From positions 17,985 through 81,984 of the forward strand of contig JBBARC010000007.1 in assembly GCA_040400005.1 (NCBI GenBank): 64,000 nt of DNA. The letters are read 5' to 3'. The notes under the pieces are model-generated. The model did no database searches and was not told the DNA's origin. It worked only from the letters and a program-made list of their open reading frames with translations. The position numbers were made by a program, and so were the translations under genes. Of the stretch, positions 34,341-42,203 are shown in pieces (positions within the stretch are counted from its first letter, which is position 1; the number at the start of each line of letters is the position of its first letter). This stretch comes from JBBARC01 sp040400005. Lineage in GTDB: Bacteria > Pseudomonadota > Alphaproteobacteria > Acetobacterales > Acetobacteraceae.

Positions 34341-35263
34341 CCGAATCCGCCAAATCGCTTGCGTCAAAATTCACCGCTGCCACCATTCCCGCCGGCACCG
34401 AACAGCCAGCCAAAACCCGGCTGATTCTCACACTATCCTGCCCTAATCGCCCCGGCATTGTGGCAGCTGTCAGCACCTTGATCAGCGAATTGGGCGGCGA
34501 TATCCGCGAAGCCCAGCAATTCGACGATCCCGAAACCGGCCGCTTTTTTATGCGCACAGTGCTCGATATCGCAACCGCCAACGCAGAACGGTTACAGGAA
34601 AAATTCGCCACTATCGCTGCCCATTTTACCATGAGTTGGAAAGTGTCCGACCTGGTCAAACCCAAACGCGTGCTACTGCTGGTATCCAAATTTGATCATT
34701 GCTTGGTTGATCTTCTGTACCGCTGGGGCATTGGCGAATTGCCGATGGTGCCGGTCGGTATTGTTTCCAACCACCCACGCGAGGCCTACGGCAACGCAAA
34801 TTTTTATGGCATTCCGTTCCAGTATTTGCCGGTCGATAAATCCACTAAAATGGAACAAGAGGCCGCCATCTGGCAGGCTGTTAAAGACAGCAATGCCGAT
34901 CTTGTAGTGCTGGCGCGCTATATGCAGGTGCTGTCAGATGGTCTCTCCGCCAAGCTCAGCGGCCGCTGCATTAACATTCACCATAGTTTTTTGCCTGGCT
35001 TTAAGGGCGCCAAACCGTATCACCAGGCCCATTCACGCGGGGTTAAGCTCATGGGGGCCACCGCCCATTACGTGACATCAGACCTCGATGAAGGCCCGAT
35101 CATCGAACAAGATGTAGAGCGCATAAGCCATAACGACACCCCCGATGATCTGGTGCGCAAAGGCCGCGATATCGAACGCCGTGTGCTGGCCCGCGCGGTG
35201 CGCTATCATCTCGCCGATCGCGTGTTGATCAACGGCCACAAAACTGTGGTATTCGGTGAATAA
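34337..35263 (+). CDS. purU: Formyltetrahydrofolate deformylase
   Basis: 308 aa from GTG 34337, overlapping the soxG stop. An N-terminal ACT domain (RLILTLSCPNRPGIVAAVST) is followed by the formyltransferase fold. The active-site region is INIHHSFLPGFKGAKPYHQA, with the catalytic Asp in HYVTSDLDEGPIIEQDV. It hydrolyses 10-formyl-tetrahydrofolate to formate and tetrahydrofolate, recycling the folate used by sarcosine oxidase. The N-terminus is about 20 residues longer than in E. coli. The frame is continuous. Confidence 0.96.
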   Translation: MTESAKSLASKFTAATIPAGTEQPAKTRLILTLSCPNRPGIVAAVSTLISELGGDIREAQQFDDPETGRFFMRTVLDIATANAERLQEKFATIAAHFTMSWKVSDLVKPKRVLLLVSKFDHCLVDLLYRWGIGELPMVPVGIVSNHPREAYGNANFYGIPFQYLPVDKSTKMEQEAAIWQAVKDSNADLVVLARYMQVLSDGLSAKLSGRCINIHHSFLPGFKGAKPYHQAHSRGVKLMGATAHYVTSDLDEGPIIEQDVERISHNDTPDDLVRKGRDIERRVLARAVRYHLADRVLINGHKTVVFGE

Positions 35264-35298
35264 ACGGTGCCGCGTCGCGCCCTGCCGGAGTGTTCGCT

Positions 35299-36213
35299 AT
35301 GACCCAGATACCAGATCTGCAACCCAAAAGCACCGCAACCATTATCGATGGCAAGGCGGCGGCGCAAAAATTGGTTGGTAGCATCGCCAGCGCCACCGCT
35401 GGCCTTATCGCGAGCACCGGCATCACCCCAGGTTTGGCCGTGGTGCTGGTGGGCGATGATCCGGCAAGCCAAGTTTATGTACGCAACAAACATCGCACAA
35501 CTTTGGCCGCCGGCATGAACTCTTTCGAACATCGCCTGCCGGCAAGCACCGCCCAGCACAGTTTGCTCGCCTTAATCGATACTTTAAACGCTGACCCCGC
35601 CGTGCACGGAATTTTGGTGCAACTGCCGCTTCCCGCAACCATCAACACCGCCGCAATAGTGGCAGCAATCAATCCCGATAAAGATGTCGATGGTCTTCAC
35701 GTGGTCAATGCTGGCCGTCTGGCCTTGGGCCTACCCGGCATGGTGCCCTGCACGCCTCTGGGCTGCATCATCGTTTTACGCGAAACCCTGGGCACACTCA
35801 GCGGCCTTCATGCGGTGGTGATTGGCCGCTCGCATCTGGTTGGCAAACCGGTGGCACAGTTGCTGCTGGCGCAAGATTGCACCGTGACCATCGCCCATTC
35901 ACGCAGCCGCGATTTGCCTACGATCTGCCGCAGCGCCGATATTCTGGTTGCGGCTGTCGGACGGCCGAACATGGTGCAGGGCGATTGGATAAAACCGGGT
36001 GCAACGGTCATTGATGTTGGCATCAACCGCGTTGCCATGCCCGATGGTAAATCGCGCTTGGTGGGGGATGTGAATTATGCCCAGGCGCTAGGCGTTGCCG
36101 GCGCCATTACCCCGGTGCCAGGCGGGGTTGGCCCCATGACCATCGCCTGCCTGCTGCGCAATACGCTCACTGCTGCGCGTTACGCTGCAGGCATTGCGGA
36201 TAGCCCGCTCTAG
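35299..36213 (+). CDS. folD: Bifunctional methylene-tetrahydrofolate dehydrogenase/cyclohydrolase
   Basis: 304 aa from ATG 35299 (CCGGAG eight bases upstream). Family motifs: LAVVLVGDDPASQVYVRNKH with the catalytic Lys region, VHGILVQLPLPATI, NPDKDVDGLHVVNAGRL, VVIGRSHLVGKPVAQLL (NADP site) and the closing PGGVGPMTIACLLRNTL. It converts methylene- to 10-formyl-tetrahydrofolate, joining sarcosine oxidase with PurU. It ends six bases before the convergent small exported-protein gene. Confidence 0.97.
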   Translation: MTQIPDLQPKSTATIIDGKAAAQKLVGSIASATAGLIASTGITPGLAVVLVGDDPASQVYVRNKHRTTLAAGMNSFEHRLPASTAQHSLLALIDTLNADPAVHGILVQLPLPATINTAAIVAAINPDKDVDGLHVVNAGRLALGLPGMVPCTPLGCIIVLRETLGTLSGLHAVVIGRSHLVGKPVAQLLLAQDCTVTIAHSRSRDLPTICRSADILVAAVGRPNMVQGDWIKPGATVIDVGINRVAMPDGKSRLVGDVNYAQALGVAGAITPVPGGVGPMTIACLLRNTLTAARYAAGIADSPL

Positions 36214-36219
36214 CGGCCG

Positions 36220-36561
36220 TTATTTTACCGTAACACTCAGGTTAAAGCCGGCCACCGGTTCACGCAGATAATCCACCGTTTCGTTGTGGCTGGACCCCAA
36301 CGCATAGCCATCGGTTTCGGCCAGCCGCTTTTCGTGGAAAAAATGCGGGTCAAGCCGCGCCGAGCGTTCCCCCGGTATAGGCGCCGCCGGCCCCAGCATA
36401 TCGGGGTCGGGCACCGGTGCGGGTGCGAAAAGCGGGGCTTGGGATACGATTTGCGCCCCGGCATGCGGCGCAGCGGACGCCCCATTGCTAGGCCCCGCGG
36501 CACAGGCCGGCATCGTTGCCGCCGCCAAAACCGCCGCCAAAGCTAAATATCTAGCAACCAT
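36220..36561 (-). CDS. Small exported protein of unknown function
   Basis: 113 aa from ATG 36561. A signal peptide (MVARYLALAAVLAAATMPAC) probably cleaves near ACAAG. The mature part is Pro/Ala-rich, then contains RLDPHFFHEKRLAETDGYAL and a C-terminal FNLSVTVK strand. I do not recognise a family. It lies between the convergent folD and pgk on the pgk strand, with about 115 bases to pgk. GC-rich third positions support coding. Confidence 0.6.
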   Translation of the reverse strand: MVARYLALAAVLAAATMPACAAGPSNGASAAPHAGAQIVSQAPLFAPAPVPDPDMLGPAAPIPGERSARLDPHFFHEKRLAETDGYALGSSHNETVDYLREPVAGFNLSVTVK

Positions 36562-36675
36562 GCCAGCATATTGGGCACTGCCGCCGGGCCGTAGCAAGCC
36601 AAATCGGCAAAACGCTGCCCAATTATGCAAAAATGTGTCACCAAATTTAACTGCGCGTCCTGTGGTGCCCCCCGA

Positions 36676-37893
36676 TTAGCCGGGAAAAATCGTGCCGCTC
36701 AGCGCGTCAAGCGCCTGAATCCCCGGCAGCACTTTGCCCTCCAGCCACTCCAAAAACGCACCGCCCGCGGTTGAAACGTAACTCATGTCGTCCATCACGC
36801 CGGCCGCCTTCAGGGCCGCCACCGTATCGCCGCCACCCGCCACACTGCGCAAATGCCCGGCCTTTGTCAGCCTGGCCACCGCATGGGCAAGCTGCACGGT
36901 CGCTGCATCAAACGGCTTGGTTTCAAACGCCCCCAGCGGTCCGTTCCACACCAGCGTGCGCAAGCCCGGCAACGCCGCAATCACCGCCGCCACACTGGCC
37001 GGCCCAACGTCCAAAATCATTGCGTTATTAGGCACGGCATCAATATCCACCACGTGGGTTGCCGCATGTTCACGAAACTCAGTGGCGGTTACCGCATCAA
37101 TCGGCAGCATAATCTGGCAGCCACAGGCTTTGGCGCGCGCCAAAATATCGCGCGCGATATCGTGCATGTCGGCTTCTTGTAACGATTTACCAACCGCCAC
37201 ACCCTGGGCCGCCAAAAACGTATTGGCCATCGCACCACCAATCACCAGCACATCCACGCGGCCGACCAAATTACCCAGCAATTCCAGCTTGGTGGACACT
37301 TTCGCACCGCCCACAATGGCGCCCACTGGGCGATCCGGGTTATCCAACGCCGCCGTCAGGGCCTCCAACTCCGCCTGCATCAACCGCCCCGCCAGCGACG
37401 GCAGCAATCGGGCAACCCCTTCGGTGCTGGCATGCGCCCGGTGCGCAGTGGAAAACGCATCATTAACATAAATATCAGCAAGCTTGGCCAAGGCCGCTGC
37501 CATCTCGGGGTCGTTCGCTTCTTCGCCCTGATGAAACCTGGTGTTTTCCAGCACCAGAATTTGGCCCGGCTCTAACGCCGCCACCGCCGCCTCGGCAATG
37601 GCACCCACGCAATCATCGGCGAAAAACACGTCGCGCTGCAACACATCGCGCAGCGCCGCCGAAACCGGGCGCAGCGATAAAGCCGGCACCACCCGGCCAC
37701 ACGGCCGGTCGAAATGGCTTACCACAATCACCCGGGCGCCACGCTCGGCCAATTCCCGAATGGTCGGCGATAAGCGCTCCAACCGCGTCACATCGCTAAT
37801 CGCCCCATCACGCACCGGCACGTTAAGATCTGCGCGCAACAGAACGCGCAAATTTTTAACGTCAACATCATCGAGCGTGCGAAAATTGGCCAT
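36676..37893 (-). CDS. pgk: Phosphoglycerate kinase
   Basis: 405 aa. Glycolytic/gluconeogenic kinase. Substrate-binding RADLNVPVRDG, RVIVVSHFDRPCGR, the hinge and nucleotide parts GAIVGGAKVSTKLELLGNLV and VIGGAMANTFLAAQG, then WNGPLGAFETKPFDAAT and SVAGGGDTVAALKAAG close to the C-terminus. All the expected basic residues of the active site are visible. It follows gap on the same strand with a 92-base gap that contains a short GC hairpin. Confidence 0.97.
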   Translation of the reverse strand: MANFRTLDDVDVKNLRVLLRADLNVPVRDGAISDVTRLERLSPTIRELAERGARVIVVSHFDRPCGRVVPALSLRPVSAALRDVLQRDVFFADDCVGAIAEAAVAALEPGQILVLENTRFHQGEEANDPEMAAALAKLADIYVNDAFSTAHRAHASTEGVARLLPSLAGRLMQAELEALTAALDNPDRPVGAIVGGAKVSTKLELLGNLVGRVDVLVIGGAMANTFLAAQGVAVGKSLQEADMHDIARDILARAKACGCQIMLPIDAVTATEFREHAATHVVDIDAVPNNAMILDVGPASVAAVIAALPGLRTLVWNGPLGAFETKPFDAATVQLAHAVARLTKAGHLRSVAGGGDTVAALKAAGVMDDMSYVSTAGGAFLEWLEGKVLPGIQALDALSGTIFPG

Positions 37894-37936
37894 GGTTAGG
37901 CTCCGGGTGGGGTCGGCAAAGGAAGGGAAGAAAAGG

Positions 37937-37961
37937 CTGGTGGAGCGAGCCGCTCCCCCAG
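37937..37961. other. Intercistronic hairpin between gap and pgk
   Basis: CTGG-T-GGAGCG-AGC-CGCTCC-C-CCAG folds into a stem of about 10 bp. It could be a processing or attenuation site that sets different gap and pgk levels. No T-run follows. Confidence 0.4.
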
Positions 37962-37985
37962 ACCCCCTACGCTATTTAAGAAAGG

Positions 37986-39002
37986 TTACAGGCTGCCGAA
38001 CAGTGCGGCCGTATCAGACATACGGTTGGAAAAGCCCCATTCATTGTCGTACCAGCCAACCACCCGCACCATGGCGCCGCCATCAACGCTGGCAGTTTGG
38101 GTGGCGTCAAACGTGCAACTGGCCGGCACGCCGTTAAAATCGCTGCTCACCAGTTTCGCCGTGTTGTAATCCATAATGCCGGCCAGCGCGCCGGCACTGG
38201 CGGCGGCAAATACCGCGTTCACTTCGGCCACACTCGGGTGCTTGGCCAAGTTCACATCCAGCGACACCACCGATACGTTGGCGGTGGGCACGCGAATGGA
38301 TGTGCCATCCAGCTTGCCTTTTAGCGTCGGCAACACCAGCCCCACGGCTTTGGCAGCCCCGGTGCTGGTGGGAATCATGGAAAGGGCAGCGGCGCGCGCG
38401 CGGTGCAAATCTTTATGCAGCGTATCCACCGTGCGCTGATCGCCAGTGTAGCTGTGGATGGTCACCATATAGCCGCGTTCAATGCCAAACGCATCGTTCA
38501 GCACCTGCGCCATGGGGGCTAGGCAGTTGGTGGTGCACGATGCGTTGGAAATGACGGTCATATCGGCGGTCAGCACCTGGTGGTTGACGCCATACACGAT
38601 GGTTGCATCCACCTCATCGGCGGGGGCAGAAATAATCACCCGCTTGGCGCCCGCTTCTAACAGGCTAGAGGCGGAGGCTTTGGTGGTGAACAGCCCGGTG
38701 CATTCCATCGCCACATCCACCCCGGCCCAGGGCAGTTTTTTGGGGTCGCGCTCGGCGGTCACTTTTATCGGGCCCCAGCTGCGGTCGCCAATTTTCAGCG
38801 TAATGCTGTCGCCATTTACCAGCACCTCGCCGGGGAAGCGGCCGTGCACGCTGTCGTAACGTAGCAAATGCGCGTTATCCTCAACGCTGCCCAAATCATT
38901 GATCGCCACCGGCACCACGTCGCTACGCCCGCTTTGCACCAGCGCGCGCAGCACCAAACGGCCAATGCGGCCAAAACCATTTATAGCGATCGTCACGGCC
39001 AT
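37986..39002 (-). CDS. gap: Glyceraldehyde-3-phosphate dehydrogenase
   Basis: 338 aa from ATG 39002. NAD site INGFGRIGRLVLRALVQSG, catalytic Cys in VISNASCTTNCLAPMAQVLN, the catalytic His in the DQRTVDTLHKDLHRARAAAL segment region, and the C-terminal WYDNEWGFSNRM. This is an ordinary class I enzyme. It lies between a degenerate transketolase-like gene and pgk, the usual alphaproteobacterial tkt-gap-pgk order. Confidence 0.97.
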   Translation of the reverse strand: MAVTIAINGFGRIGRLVLRALVQSGRSDVVPVAINDLGSVEDNAHLLRYDSVHGRFPGEVLVNGDSITLKIGDRSWGPIKVTAERDPKKLPWAGVDVAMECTGLFTTKASASSLLEAGAKRVIISAPADEVDATIVYGVNHQVLTADMTVISNASCTTNCLAPMAQVLNDAFGIERGYMVTIHSYTGDQRTVDTLHKDLHRARAAALSMIPTSTGAAKAVGLVLPTLKGKLDGTSIRVPTANVSVVSLDVNLAKHPSVAEVNAVFAAASAGALAGIMDYNTAKLVSSDFNGVPASCTFDATQTASVDGGAMVRVVGWYDNEWGFSNRMSDTAALFGSL

Positions 39003-39124
39003 GGGAAAGAAAATCCTCAATACAAGCAGGTCAAACGGCGGGCGCGGAGCCCCAATCGCGTCTCCCTACTGAAATATTGCCGCACTTGCCAGGGGGCCAT
39101 GCTTGCGAAAAACCCGGTAACGAG

Positions 39125-40813
39125 TCAGGGCTGGGTTGCCTCGCCATCATCCTTGGGCGCCAAACCGCGCAAAACCGCCTCGCGCAAGGTTTGCGTATCG
39201 GCCAAATTCTGCCCTGCCGGCACCGCCAGAAAATGCCCAGCCGCACCCAGCCACCGCTCGGCGCCAAAACCGCTGCCGCGTTCAATGGCAAAACGCGGGG
39301 CATGGCCCAAAATAGCCGCCTGGGACGCCGCGTCACGCCCGGCAAACAGCTCCCAGCACGGCATGGATACCACGCACGTGGGCAAACCCAGCGCATCCAG
39401 CTCATCGCCCAAGGCCAGGGCCAGCGCCAATTCGGGGCCGCTGGCAATGAGCGTCAACGTCCGCTGGTTACCGCCGGCGGCAGGCTCGCGCCTCACGTAG
39501 GCCCCGCCGGCGCAGGCGCCGCGCCGGTCCATGGGTGGTAAAATCGCCGCCTCAGCGGATAGCAGCAGCACCGACGGCCCGGCCACGTGGCGCAGCGCCA
39601 GCGCCAGGCATTCCGCGGTTTCATGCGCATCGGCGGGGCGAAACACGGTTAGCCCCTGCAAACTGCGCCACGCCGTGCGCTGCCCGCCACTGGGGCAATC
39701 CATCCCCGGTTCAATTAATCCCAGCACCATCCGCCAGCCGTTGACCGCGGCCATGCGCATGGCCGGGCGCAACGCTTCTGCATCTTCCAGGCTCAGCACG
39801 CTTAAGGCCACCACCCCGCCATGCTGGGCCATGCCACCCAACCCCGCCCCCATCGCCTGAATTTGGCCCTGCCACGGTATCGCCCGGCCCGGGCTTTGCC
39901 CCGACATGACCGCTTGGCCCAGCGGTATATCGGCGGTCATGCCGGCAACGTCAGGCAAACCTGCTGCCAACGCGGTTAGCTGCAAAACCGCTTCGGTGCT
40001 GGGCGCACAGGGGCCAGCCGTGGCCCCGCCGGCCGCCGCCGGCACCGCGTAACGCCCGTCCATGCTCGCCAAAAACTCCGCCCGCTGCGCATGACGCGCC
40101 AGCCGTTTTAGCCACCCGCGCCGCACCGCAGCCCGGCTGCCAGCGCGGCCCCAAGCGGGCGGCTGATCGCCCAATGGCGCATCGGCCACCGATAAATCTG
40201 CGCATAAAATTAAACTCGGCCGCCGCCCGCGCTGGGCGGCCGACACCGCCGATGCCAGCGCCACCATGCCGGCATCGGGCCGTTTAACCAGCCAGCCGAG
40301 GGCTGCGAAAAGGGTCGCTGTTTCCTCGGCGCCGTCCGCTGCCACCAGAACGCACAAGCGATCCAGTTTTAAACTGCCGGCGAGCGATGCCGCTTCCCGC
40401 GCCGTCCCATGGGCAAGGCTTGCAGCATCCCCCACTAGCCAACACGCATGATCCACCAGCGACCGGCCAAACCGCGCCGCCAGCAGGCGTTCGGCCAAGG
40501 CCGCCCCCACGGCAATGCCCAGCATGTGCGCAGGGTTTGCGGTGACCTGTTCGTGCAAGGGCTGTATGGCGCCGGCCAGGTGCGTAAGCGCGTCGCCCAA
40601 TGCGGCCGTGCTGCCGGCCAAAAATAACCGGTCGCGGTCGAGCCAGTGCGGGTCGGCGGGGTCTAGCCGCCATTGCCGTGTAAGCAAATAGGCCAGCGCC
40701 GCCGCCGCCGGCCGTAAAATTTTATCGTCAGTGAGGGCTGCCGCCATGGCGGCAATTTCGTTATCTATCGATGCAGGTGGTGTGCCCAGTGGCGTGACAA
40801 TGGGCTGGGTCAC
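39125..40813 (-). CDS. Transketolase-like protein lacking catalytic residues
   Basis: 562 aa, about 100 shorter than transketolase. The fold is recognisable: ADPHWLDRDRLFLAGSTAAL, VGAALAERLLAARFGRSLVD, SLAGSLKLDRLCVLVAADG, and QGLTVFRPADAHETAECLAL. Key sites are lost. The 'GHGS' His region reads STAAL, 'GPLGQG' reads NPAHML, and the thiamine motif 'GDG..MEG' reads GDAASLAHG. The 'DDN' metal site is deleted, and the catalytic Glu of 'REx-AM' is replaced in QGQIQAMGAG. 'HDS...THQP' is replaced by a GMDCPSGGQRTAWRSL stretch. The frame is intact and codon use normal, so it is probably kept for another role. It sits in the usual tkt position before gap. Confidence 0.75.
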   Translation of the reverse strand: MTQPIVTPLGTPPASIDNEIAAMAAALTDDKILRPAAAALAYLLTRQWRLDPADPHWLDRDRLFLAGSTAALGDALTHLAGAIQPLHEQVTANPAHMLGIAVGAALAERLLAARFGRSLVDHACWLVGDAASLAHGTAREAASLAGSLKLDRLCVLVAADGAEETATLFAALGWLVKRPDAGMVALASAVSAAQRGRRPSLILCADLSVADAPLGDQPPAWGRAGSRAAVRRGWLKRLARHAQRAEFLASMDGRYAVPAAAGGATAGPCAPSTEAVLQLTALAAGLPDVAGMTADIPLGQAVMSGQSPGRAIPWQGQIQAMGAGLGGMAQHGGVVALSVLSLEDAEALRPAMRMAAVNGWRMVLGLIEPGMDCPSGGQRTAWRSLQGLTVFRPADAHETAECLALALRHVAGPSVLLLSAEAAILPPMDRRGACAGGAYVRREPAAGGNQRTLTLIASGPELALALALGDELDALGLPTCVVSMPCWELFAGRDAASQAAILGHAPRFAIERGSGFGAERWLGAAGHFLAVPAGQNLADTQTLREAVLRGLAPKDDGEATQP

Positions 40814-41517
40814 GCGATGGTAATGCTTAAGGGTGCATCGCCCAAGCCGATAAACAGCCGGGGTATGGCATTATCCAAGCCGCTATCATCCAGCGCCCGC
40901 GGCAGCACGATATCGGCAATCGGCCCCCCGCCGGCAGCGCGTAGAGCGGCGATAATGCCGGGGTCGGCTGCCAGCGGTGCCAGCGTCCAGGTGCTGGCCA
41001 CGGTTAACTGTGTGGCCGCGTCGCGCGCGACAAAACCTGCCTCGCGCGGAAATTGCGCCGCCAGCCGCGCCAATTCGGTGGCCGATAGGTGATCAAACCA
41101 TAGGGTGACACTGGCTTCATCAGGAATCGTCCCGGCTTGGGCGGCGCCAAAATTCACCTCGGAAACGCCGCTCAGGCAACCCACGCCCCGTGCCCGCGCC
41201 ATACGGTCGGCCGCGTCAATCAGCCGCGCAACCGTTAACACCGGGTCTTGCCGGGCTGCGTGCGGGGTGGTTGCGTGGGCGGCCGCGCGGCCTTTTACCA
41301 GTAGCCGAAATCCCACCCGGCCGGCGGCAATGGGGGCCACCGCAAGCGCGCCTGGCGCCACCAGATCAGGCACCACGGCCGCCACAATAACTAACCCAGC
41401 CGGCGCCCCCATGGTGTGGTCACCACCCGGCAAATGGGCCGCCATGGCCGCCGCTGCTGGCCCGGCCAGGTGAATGCGCCCAGGCGGCGGCACAAAGCCG
41501 CCCAATATACCCGTCAT
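40810..41517 (-). CDS. M20-peptidase-like protein lacking metal ligands
   Basis: About 235 aa from ATG 41517 (the frame is open to 41610). The centre resembles the M20 dimerisation ('lid') domain: GRVGFRLLVKGRAAAHATTP, then VARLIDAADRM and VNFGAAQAGTIPDEASVTLW. The metal-binding 'HxDvVp' and downstream EE motifs of ArgE/DapE-type enzymes are missing; the expected region reads AAAAMAAHLPGGDHTMGAP. It is therefore an M20 relative that is probably non-catalytic. It is translationally coupled (ATGA) to the transketolase-like gene. Two degenerate enzymes side by side suggest a shared non-enzymatic role, or common decay. Confidence 0.6.
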   Translation of the reverse strand: MTGILGGFVPPPGRIHLAGPAAAAMAAHLPGGDHTMGAPAGLVIVAAVVPDLVAPGALAVAPIAAGRVGFRLLVKGRAAAHATTPHAARQDPVLTVARLIDAADRMARARGVGCLSGVSEVNFGAAQAGTIPDEASVTLWFDHLSATELARLAAQFPREAGFVARDAATQLTVASTWTLAPLAADPGIIAALRAAGGGPIADIVLPRALDDSGLDNAIPRLFIGLGDAPLSITIA

Positions 41518-41598
41518 GGTATTCACAAAAACAGGGCAGGGCAGGGTTTCATTCCCCCATCTTGCCGCTGAACGCTGGCTCTGCAACCCTGTATCGTA

Positions 41599-42039
41599 AT
41601 GCAAACCCATGCCCGCCGTACCGCACGTTTATTAGCCCCAGCCGTTTTGGCGCTGCTGGCGGTAGTTTTGGGCGCCTGCCATCTGATCGATCAGCGCGAT
41701 TTCACCCCTGGCGCCGGAAAAAAACCCCAGCCGCCAGCGGCGCCGTTACCGGCCCCGCCCGCCCCGGCCCTGGTGACTATCCGGTTTGACACGCCCACCC
41801 CGGCCTATGGCATCCCGCTGGCCCGCGCGGTGGCCCGTGCCCTGGCGGTGAAACCTAATGTCACTTTCTTAATTGAAGCCGCCACCGCCAACGCCGGCCA
41901 AACCCCGGCCGCCATCGCCGCCGGGCAGGATGTCGCCCGCGTGGTGCGCGCCAGTGGTGCGGCGCGCGGCCAAATCGAACAATCCGTGGCGATCGACCCG
42001 GCCCTTACCGCAACCGAAGTCCGCGTGCGCCTGCGCTAG
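41599..42039 (+). CDS. Small lipoprotein of unknown function
   Basis: 146 aa. A lipoprotein signal (residues 1-26) ends in LAVVLGAC. A proline-rich linker (residues 42-60) then leads to a beta-strand-rich domain: LVTIRFDTPTPAYGIPLARA and VARALAVKPNVTFLIEAATA. This pattern resembles the periplasmic OmpA/OmpL-like helper proteins seen in this lineage. No named family was identified. It is divergent from the M20-like gene, and ATG 41599 has no strong ribosome-binding site. Confidence 0.65.
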   Translation: MQTHARRTARLLAPAVLALLAVVLGACHLIDQRDFTPGAGKKPQPPAAPLPAPPAPALVTIRFDTPTPAYGIPLARAVARALAVKPNVTFLIEAATANAGQTPAAIAAGQDVARVVRASGAARGQIEQSVAIDPALTATEVRVRLR

Positions 42040-42065
42040 GCCCCAAGCCCCCCCATTCGCTCTCA

Positions 42066-42079
42066 CTGATCTGAGTCAA
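42066..42079. promoter_or_regulatory. Possible FNR/CRP-like box upstream of hemA
   Basis: CTGATCTGAGTCAA matches the FNR consensus TTGATnnnnATCAA at eight of ten positions and lies about 125 bases before the hemA start. FNR-type control of hemA is known in Rhodobacter. The match is by eye and could be chance. Confidence 0.3.
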
Positions 42080-42203
42080 CGCCAACCCCACTTAGGTATA
42101 GCGTAAAGTAAAATACCGTAGCCTCACGCCGACCCGCACCTTGAGCGGTAAAATCTTCACACTACTTGCCTTTAGGGCCACCCGCATGCGATGGCCGAAT
42201 GTC

